A stretch of DNA of 64,000 nucleotides from Notamacropus eugenii (lineage: Eukaryota; Chordata; Mammalia; Diprotodontia; Macropodidae). This document shows, in pieces, positions 56,476 to 64,000 of this stretch (position 1 is the stretch's first letter; the number at the start of each line of letters is the position of its first letter). The stretch is from positions 12,622,979 to 12,686,978 of the forward strand of contig NC_092872.1 of assembly GCF_028372415.1 (NCBI RefSeq), read 5' to 3'. A program made the translations under genes and the position numbers. Below the pieces are notes generated by a model. That model did no database searches and was not told where the DNA came from. It saw only the letters and a program-made list of their open reading frames with translations.

Positions 56476-58554
56476 ATGAATGAAGAGTGCAGTTTGAGAA
56501 ACAGTTTTCTGAACTAAAGAGAGAAGAACTTGCTCTGCCTGAACAGGCATATTTGTTATAAGAATTTTGTTTTCTTTTTTTTCAATGGGGGAAGAGATGA
56601 AAGAAAATAGATTTTATTTTTAAAAATAAATTTTAAAAAATTTAAATGGAATTACACTATGATATCTCTCAAAGAAGTAAACCAATCACTGCCATTCTCT
56701 GTAAGAAATAGGAATAAAACAATTGGTAGAAAGCTAGCTCTGTTTACCCAGCCAAGTCAGGAAGCAGCACCAGAAGACGTTGAGAACAGGGCTCTTTTCA
56801 TACAAATGCAATTCTAAACATTTAAATGGGAGGAGAGGGAGAGAAAGGACTAAAGCCAAAAGGGGCTCAGGTAGAACCTTTTCTCTCCAGTCACTTTGCT
56901 AATCCACATGTATCAACTTCATTACAAAGTTATGCTGGTGAAAAAAACAATGTTCTAATCTGGCACAATGATGTGCTCTATCATACATCACAAAGGCAGA
57001 GAAACATTTTCATGATATTTACTTATAAAGAATCACAAGAAAGACTAAGAAGTTTCAAGCTGAGTAAAATACACCACCTCGTACTGAGTTAAAATATTTT
57101 AGCTCTCATGCTGTAACTACCATGTCCCTTTTGGCTTCCAAAAGCTGACATTCTATCCTCTCATAAAACATGACATGGTTCATTATTTAGTAGAAGGACA
57201 GCTAACCTGAAAACTACCTTTGTGCCAATGCAAATTTCTAATAATTTTCACTGAATAAAGGGAACATCAGCTGGCAGACTCATGTCGATAGTTCCTAAAT
57301 AACAACTCTAGGTAATTAAGATTGTGCAGACCATTATTCGTTTAGAGATGTTTACAAAATTCCTCCCTTGCCCTAGTTTCTTAACTTCTATTTTGCTAAT
57401 CTCCAAAGAATGTCTGTCTTTTAAATTTTTTCCTTTTCTTCTGAGGATGGTTTTTGATGCTATATTTTCTCTTACTAGCTAACTAGCTTACTAGTATCAC
57501 ATGCCTTCATTCTGCATTTGAACCCTAAAGCAATTTCATATATAAAAAGCAATAAAATCTCTTTTCAGAGTAATTAAATGTTCAATATCTCCACCTACCT
57601 ATCATTATTTTAAAAACCCTATTCTGTTTTTGTGAGGGAAAAAGAAAGCAAAAACAGGGACTGTTTTTCTTCCAAAGTTTGTTATGTAAACACTTGTTTG
57701 TAGGGGACTGCCTCCGCATTGAGGGGAACAATTGTGTCTGTCCTTTTTCTGAGGAAAGGAAGCAAAAGGCAGGACCTTCTCTTTGTCCATCTTTTTTATA
57801 GAAAATAAAGAAATGGTCAATGGTCAACCACGCAGGAAATACTGTGTCCTGTGTTCCTGCCTGCTATAGTCATTGAGTATACATATGCTGTATCAACATT
57901 TTACCCTAAACTCTTTCCTGTCAAGTATTTTAGGCCTTGAATTTAATTAAAAATAAATAAATAAACCACCATCACTACTTACTACCACATCTGACTAAAA
58001 CTGAACAAAAGCATGAGAAATTTATTTAAAATGAAAGAACCATCAAAAGAGACTAGTGAACTTCATATGTCAAACCTAAATTTAAGATAAAAAAACTTAT
58101 AAAGTATTAAACCTCAATGAACAACACATGTAATAAGTGACTCCTTTCCACAAAATAGTATTTATTATTAAGGATGTGAGATTTTGAAGTTGCCCAAATA
58201 CTTCCCACATAACTTGTTTCATGAGGCCTGTACCTTTTGAAGGCTTAATGGGAAGTTTAAACCATTAAGGAAAGAACTTCTGTCTTGTTCAAGATGCAAA
58301 GTGGAGGTCAGTTTGCTTAGACCAAGGATGTCCAACTTCTCAGAGAATATAACATGTCATATAGACTGAATCAAAAAGGATGTTAGGATGTACGTAATAA
58401 CATATCACGTACATCGTAACAGAATAACGATAATATAGATTCAATATGTAATTTACAGGTCTGTGTATAAAAATAAGTGCAGACAATTTCAAAAGAAATA
58501 TTTCAAGAATTAAAAATACCTATTTCAATTTCATTTTAGCAAATCCAATAACAA

Positions 58555-58645
58555 GCATAATCATTCCCTTTTTATAACTGAGCATCAGTGAGGTTAAGTG
58601 GTCTATCCAAGGTCTTAAGTGTGAGAGGAAGAACTCAACATTCCC
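58555..58645 (-). repeat. MIR fragment
   Basis: CAGTGAGGTTAAGTGGTCTA and TCCAAGGTCTTAAGTGTGAG are a degenerate reversed CORE. Confidence 0.6.
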
Positions 58646-58907
58646 TCAGAATATTTTCCCTGTGATTTTGTTTCCAAAATTCAACATTCTTAACTTTTAT
58701 TCTATAATGCCTCATTATTACTAGTAATGTCCTATGTGATAATAGGCAAGTGTCATTTTAGTCTCTGGGTGACTACACCTTATATTTTGAATAGAACCAC
58801 TGCAAAAGCAGCCAATCCAAAAACTGGAGCTATTTGACTCTTGAGGACTAGATAGATAGTTGTCTGAGTATGCTTTAATGCTACAATGACGTTTAGTACA
58901 CCCTTAC

Positions 58908-59169
58908 CTGGTTGGGGGGGATGAGGAGGGGGCATCTGATGGTGCATCATGGGATAAGGAGGGGGCTGCTGATGAGGCAACATTCCTGGATGCCCTGGTG
59001 CTCCAATTGGGTTCATACCAGGTCCTCCAGAATGCTGGTGGGACTGCTGAGCGTTCTGTCCATGCTGCTGTTGCTCCATTTGCTGGCGAGCCCTTAATTC
59101 AGCATATTTTAGCTGCTCCATGTGGAAGTTCTGGCGTTCAGTGAGTAACTGCTGCCTCTGCTGTTCTAA
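58908..59169 (-). CDS. SMARCC1: SMARCC1 coding exon, third from last (coiled-coil end, Gln/Pro-rich region)
   Basis: SMARCC1 (BAF155) is a core scaffold subunit of SWI/SNF (BAF/PBAF) chromatin-remodelling complexes in the nucleus. This 262-nt exon starts in phase 0 after TTATAG with LEQQRQQLLTERQNFHMEQ, continues KYAELRARQQMEQQQHGQN, and ends in a Met/His/Pro-rich segment (PYPMMHHQMPPPHPPQPG). It closely matches the human C-terminal region from memory. The charged first part is the tail of the leucine-zipper-like helix; the rest is low-complexity and presumably disordered. The donor is GTAAGG in phase 1. Upstream exons (SWIRM, SANT and the start of the coiled coil) are outside the window to the right. 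Confidence 0.96.
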
Positions 59170-60904
59170 CTATAATGATAAAAGGATAGGGAAGAAAAAT
59201 CACAATGTTTTAAAAAGCAAAAAAAATGTTTCAACGTAAATTTCTCAAACCACTATATTGCTAATCAGTGTGTTAAAATTTCCTCTGTGATTCCCAACAT
59301 CCTGTAAAAGGAACCCAGTGTTACACAAAACGGCTTGTGCCCCTGCTCCAATTCACTTTCCCTGCATTCAAATCCTGCCTTCCTCTTCCAATTGTTTAGC
59401 TGTGTGTATACAGTAGCACTCAAGCGGAAATTGAATACAACAGACACTTTTCTATAGCAAGACCTCACTGAGACCTAATGCTGACACAGCTGCAAATGCA
59501 GCTGAAGTTCACACAAGGTTCCTCCCCAAATCTACATGTGCACAGAGTGGGAGGAGGGGTGGGAGAGAAAAAAAAGAAAGAAGCAGCCAAACTTCAAATG
59601 CACTGCCAAGATTTGGAAAAATCTGCTCAAACTCATAGTCTTTAACCTCTTGTCCTCAAAATTTCCAACAAATATGGCTCTGCTTTGAAGTATTTCATGT
59701 TTCAAAAAAGGAGCCCTCTCATAAACACGGAAGCAGGAAAAAAAAACTGGCAAATGTCTTCCTACCCAAACCTGTGATAATTTTTTCTTTTGTACCATGC
59801 CCTTTGGTACCAGTATACTACATATGAAAATCAGGAATTGTTCTCATTGGCATTATTTTTTTTCCTATATGTTCCACATGGCTGTGTTTGTCTTGCCCTG
59901 GGCCAACTCCACCTGTTACTGCGTTTGATCCATTTGTATCACAGCAAAAACTGCCAGTGGTGTAAGTGGGACATGTCTGAAAACAGATTTAATGATTGGC
60001 AAGGATTACTGACTCCTGTACCCAGCGACTGAGTGGGAGGCATTATTATCTGCGTGGGTAAAGGGTGCAGCCAAACCTACGTGCAGCACATAAGTAAAGG
60101 TCCTTTGAGCAACGTTGAAAACAATCCCTTGTGGCACTATATCTTCACCCCCCTTTTCTTCCTCAGTCTTTCCTAAGCTCTCCAGACATTCAAAGGGTCT
60201 ATACTCTGCAGCCTCACTTGACACCTCCAACTACACTGCACTCCCACTAACTACTGTACAAAAGCACTGCTCCAGTCACACTATCTCCTAAACATATCAC
60301 GTTACTGCTGTCGTTATTCTTTCTCTCACCTATAAATTCCTGTAGGAGTAGCTTTTATTGTCCATACCAATCATTTGTAATTATATCGTTTTTACTGTTA
60401 GATTTTTAAACAGTGTCTATGCCACATATCTCCAGATAAATTCTGCAGCCTCCACTGAGTATTTCAAAGACCTGTGATTGTGCAGATATTTGGACTTCTT
60501 CCTTTTAAGAAGATTTTTAGACCGTTTACAACTTAGTGAATAATCAAGAGTTGCTGTGGCAAAAGTAAAGACAGGATGATGATGAAGAGAGAAGAGGAAA
60601 AAGAAACCTCATGAACATTTTGTTATAAAGCAGAAATGGTAGGGCCTGGACATGATAATACCATAAAAAGAAAACCAACGTATATTTGAGCAGATGGTAA
60701 AAGATTTGTTCTTGATGTGGGAGTGCTCCCTGAGTCAAAGGTTTATCAATGTTTCCCCTGCCTACCAGAATTCTTTATATTCCTTGTTTGTAGGATGGGA
60801 AATTATATTATATTCATGTATCACAAGCTATTTAACAGCCGCAAGTTGACAGGTATGTAGTGTGCTTCAAATTCTCTGGCAACAAAAAAGTGATATAAAG
60901 CTCA

Positions 60905-60939
60905 TGTGCGCGTGCGCGCGCACACACACACACACACCT
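60905..60939. repeat. (GC)n/(CA)n alternating repeat
   Basis: GTGCGCGTGCGCGCGCACACAC and further CA: an uninterrupted alternating purine-pyrimidine stretch that favours Z-DNA. Confidence 0.95.
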
Positions 60940-61064
60940 CCTTTAAAAACTTTTTTGTTCTGAACCTCAATATAAAAAACCCAGCACATCCATATATGCA
61001 AAACATGAAAAAAAGAGCTATATAAGAAACCATGAGTTTCCATTTCATATCATTTTCTTTTTTA

Positions 61065-61598
61065 AAAAAACTATAAAATAACTTTCAGGTTACTTATAAA
61101 AATGTTTGGCTCTACTTTTCCCTGAACTTCCTTCTCTTCTGTGCATTTAGAAAAATATTTCAATGGCTCCCTCTTTTACATCACACTCTAACCTCCTACC
61201 CACCCCTACCCTCCAACCACCACAAAAACCCTTGTAATAAATAAGCACAGTCAAGTCAAATGAATTCACCTAATAGCCATATGTATGTCTCTTGGGGCAC
61301 TCTGAGTCCATCACCAGTTGGGGGTAGGTAATACGCTTCATCACAGGCCCTCAGGAGTCAGAGGTGACTACTGCACTCACCAGAGTTCTAAAATATTTCA
61401 ATTGCTTTTCTTTACAATGCTGCTGATCCTGTACAAATTGTACTTTTGTTTCTGCTTACTTCACGCTTCATCAGTTCGTACCAGCCCAGGACTGTCTTTA
61501 ATCACTTCCATTGTCATATCTTATAGAACCATGATATTCTAGTACACTTAGACACCACAATTTGTTTAGCCATCCCCCAATGATGAGCACCCCATTAG
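61065..61598 (-). mobile_element. Old L1 3' UTR, inverted
   Basis: CCCTTGTAATAAATAAGCAC, TCAAGTCAAATGAATTCACC, ATGTATGTCTCTTGGGGCAC, CACTTCACGCTTCATCAGTT-like sequence and AGCCATCCCCCAATGATGAG are the old marsupial L1 3' end in reverse. Confidence 0.75.
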
Positions 61599-61802
61599 AT
61601 TCTAGAATCCCATTTAAATCCCATTTAAAGCTAAGGTAGACACTATAAAATATCTGGGAGTCTACCTGACAAAACAAATCCAGGGACTATATGAACACAA
61701 TTACAAAACACTTTTTGCACATAAAGTCAGATCTAAGTACGTGGAAAAACATCAGTTGCTTGTGGGTAGGCCGAGCCAATATAATAAAAATGACAATTCT
61801 CT
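61599..61802 (+). mobile_element. L1 ORF2 fragment (part of a scrambled cluster)
   Basis: Encodes TIKYLGVYLTKQIQGLYEHN and continues to a degenerate WVGRA.IIKMTIL, the ORF2 region just after the reverse transcriptase. It stops at ATGACAATTCT. Confidence 0.8.
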
Positions 61803-62300
61803 TGCTGTTGGGCTTTGTTAGTAATAATATACAGAAATGGAGATGATTTATGTGGGTTTATTTTGTAACCTGCAATTTTGCCAAGTGGGTTATAATTTCA
61901 AGTAGTTTTTTACTTGATTCTTGGGATTCTCTAAGTATATCATCATATCATCTGCAAAGAGCAATAACTTAGTTTCTCCCTTCCTTTTCTAATTCCTTCA
62001 ATTTCTTTTTCTTCTCTTACTGCTACAGTTAACATTTCTAGCTGAATAAAAGTAGTGACAACGGACACCCTTGTTTTACCCCTGATCTTACTGGAAATGC
62101 ATCTAGCTTATCCCCACTGCATGTAATGCTTGATGATGGTTTTAGGTAGATACTGCTTATTATTTTATGGAAAGTTCCATTTACTCCTTTGCTCTCCAGT
62201 GTTTTCAATAGGAATGAGTGTTGTATTTTGTCAAGAGCTTTTTCTGTATCTATTGAGATAATCATGCGGTTTCTGTTAATTTTGTTGTTGATATTCTGTG
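61803..62300 (-). mobile_element. L1 ORF2 reverse transcriptase fragment, inverted within another L1
   Basis: On the minus strand: NRMIISIDTEKALDKIQH, SGVKQGCPLSLLLFS and, after a frameshift, FADDMMIYLENPKNQVK, which contains the FADD catalytic motif of L1 RT. No 3' end or poly-A. It sits exactly between two plus-strand L1 pieces that are nearly contiguous in the element. Confidence 0.85.
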
Positions 62301-63645
62301 CCAAACCAATCAAACTACCAGATAATTATTTTCTAGAGCTAGAAAAAATAATATCAAAATCCATCTGGAAGAACAAAAGGTCCAGAATATCAAGGAAACT
62401 AATGAAAAGAAATGCTATGGAAGGTGGCCTAGCCCTACTAGATCTCAAATTGTATTATAAAGCGGCAATCATCAAAACCACTTGGTACTGGTTAAGAAAC
62501 AGAGGGGTAGAGGAGTGGAATAGGTTAGGTACTCAAGACACAGCAGTCAAAGCAATCTACTATTTGATAAACTCAAGGACCTCAGCTTCTGGGATAAGAA
62601 CTCACTATTTCACAAAAATTGCTGTGAAATATGGATAACAGTGTGGTGGAAACTGGGTATAGACCAATGCCTGCCATCACACACAAGAATAAAGTCCAAA
62701 TGGATACATGATCTAGGTATAAAGATTGATACTATTAACAAATTAGGGGAGCAAGGAATAGTGTATTTGTCAGATTTATGGAGAATGGAGAAATTTTTGA
62801 ATAAATAAGAGACAGAAAACATTATGAAGTGCAAAATGGATAATTTTGATTACATTAAACTGAAAAGTTTTTGCACAAGCAAACCCAATGCAACCAAGAT
62901 TAGGAAAGAAGCAGAAAACTGGGAAAGTAGTTTTTCAACTAGTGTCTGTGATAAAGGCCTCATTTCTAAAATATATAGAGAACTGAGTCAAGTGTACAAG
63001 AATACAAGTCATTCCCTAACTGATAAATGGTCAAAGGATATGAACAGTTTTCAGAGGAAGAAATTAAAGCTATCTAGAGTCATATGAAAAAATGCTCTAA
63101 ATTACTATTGATTAGAGAGATACAAATCAAAACAACTCTGAGATACCAAGATACCACACCACACCTATCAGATTGGCTAACATGACAAAACAGGAAGATG
63201 ATAAATGTTGGGGAAGATGTGGGAGGGTTGGAACACTAATTCATTGTTGGTGGAGCTGTGAGCTGATCCAACCATTCTGGAGAGCAATTTGGAACTACGT
63301 CCAAAGGGCTATAAAAATGCGCATATCCCTTGACCCAGCAATATCCTTCTAGGACTGTATCCCCAAGAGATCATAAAAATGGGAAAGGGTCCCACATGTA
63401 CAAAAATATTTATAGCAGCTCTCTTTGTGGTGGCCAAAAACTGGAAATCAAGGGGATGCCCATCAACTGGGGAATGGCTGAACAAGTTGTGGTATACGAA
63501 TGAAATGGAATACTATTGTGCTATGAGAAATGATGAACAGGGAGACTTCAGAGAGGCCTGGAAAGACTTATATGAACTGATGCTGAGTGAAAGGAGCAGA
63601 ATCAGGAGAACTTTGTATACAGCAACAACAACAGTGCGCAAGGAG
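62301..63645 (+). mobile_element. L1 ORF2 C-terminal region
   Basis: Starts PIKLPDNYFLELEKIISKSI and runs through GGLALLDLKLYYKAAIIKTT, then in shifted frames to VVAKNWKSRGCPSTGEWLNK and the ORF2 end near CAACAACAACAGTGCGCAAG. The usual 3' UTR is missing; the sequence switches to an inverted ORF1 fragment near 63.65 kb. Confidence 0.9.
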
Positions 63646-63649
63646 TTTT

Positions 63650-64000
63650 TCAATGAATTATTTCCATTTCTATTTTACCCCCTGGTTCTAGGATAACAGG
63701 GCAATTTTCCTTGATAGTTTCTTGGAAGACAAAGTCTAGGATCTTTTTTTGATCATGGCTTTCAGGTAGGCCAATAATTTTTAAATTATCTCTCCTGGAT
63801 CTATTTTCCACATAAGTAGTTTCTCCAATGAGATATTTCACATATTCTTTTATTTTTTCATTCTTGTGGTTCTGTTTTATAATTTCCTGACTTTTCATAA
63901 AGTCATTAACTTCCATCTGCTCCATTCTAATTCTGAAGGAATTATTTTGTTCAGTGATACTTTTGGATCTCCTTTTCCATTTGGCCAATTCTGCTTTATA
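63650..64000 (-). mobile_element. L1 ORF1 fragment, inverted, running off the window
   Basis: The minus strand encodes the end of the ORF1p coiled coil (RMEQMEVNDFMKSQEI) and the start of the RNA-binding domain (RSRRDNLKIIGLPESHDQKK) in one open frame of 112 codons. It matches the ORF1 fragment at 26.9-27.0 kb in this window but extends further. Confidence 0.9.

Larger units (their letters stand above)
41383..58907 (-). other. SMARCC1: SMARCC1 large intron (17.5 kb)
   Basis: A phase-1 intron with donor GTAAGG and acceptor CTTCTGCAG, filled with L2, L3/CR1-like, CORE-SINE and simple repeats listed separately. Stretches without anything I can name: 41.4-42.1, 46.05-46.35, 46.9-47.4, 47.66-48.08, 48.9-50.4, 51.15-52.14, 52.37-52.98 and 56.5-58.55 kb. 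No additional exon is required by the flanking phases. Confidence 0.8.
59170..64000 (-). other. SMARCC1: SMARCC1 intron upstream of the third-last exon (partial)
   Basis: The acceptor TTATAG lies at its left end; the donor is beyond the window. I searched the stretch for the preceding coiled-coil exon (pattern ending near MDRE-EA) and did not see it. 59.17-61.06 kb has no repeat I can name apart from a CG/CA simple repeat; the remainder is LINE sequence. Confidence 0.7.

Overview
The window is ordinary nuclear DNA of a mammal, and the repeats point to a marsupial (metatherian). The evidence is the L1 subfamily, a full-length CORE-SINE whose left end (read on the minus strand) is GGGGCAGCTAGGTGGCACAG, and abundant old L2, L3/CR1-like and MIR copies. 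AT-rich intergenic and intronic DNA surrounds one sharp CpG island. The species cannot be resolved from the sequence alone. Family names and comparisons with human proteins are from memory; no search was run.

Two host genes are present, both on the minus strand. (1) CSPG5 (neuroglycan C) is complete: five coding exons at 24220-24109, 23564-22502, 18948-18760, 16632-16476 and 9769-9608. All splice phases agree and give 560 aa, or 533 aa with an internal donor in exon 4. It encodes a signal peptide, a Ser-Gly glycosaminoglycan attachment site, an acidic region, an EGF-like domain, one membrane span and a cytoplasmic tail. Its promoter and first two exons lie in a CpG island (about 22.2-25.2 kb). 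(2) The last three coding exons of SMARCC1 (BAF155) lie at 59169-58908, 41382-41206 and 38845-38751, with a 3' UTR of about 2.4 kb running to a polyadenylation signal near 36.4 kb. The rest of SMARCC1 is beyond the right edge. This SMARCC1-CSPG5 tandem order matches the conserved mammalian arrangement. The two genes have unrelated roles: a neural membrane proteoglycan and a SWI/SNF chromatin-remodelling scaffold.

Layout: 1-9.2 kb is repeat-rich intergenic DNA downstream of CSPG5 (L1 broken by a 1.9-kb insertion, Tigger remnant, MIR, microsatellite). 9.2-24.4 kb is CSPG5. 24.4-36.4 kb is the intergenic interval (CpG-island flank, L1 ORF1 fragment inside L2, L3/CR1-like, MIR). 36.4-64 kb is the 3' part of SMARCC1, whose introns hold long L2 copies, SINEs, and at the far right a scrambled, nested set of L1 pieces.

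I found no CRISPR array, tRNA or rRNA gene, operon, or previously undescribed system. The most useful observations are the retained two-isoform donor of CSPG5 exon 4, a NAGNAG acceptor on the same exon, two GC-rich minisatellites close to splice sites of CSPG5 exon 2, a hairpin-forming element at 1.2-1.35 kb, and several nested L1 events with readable junctions.
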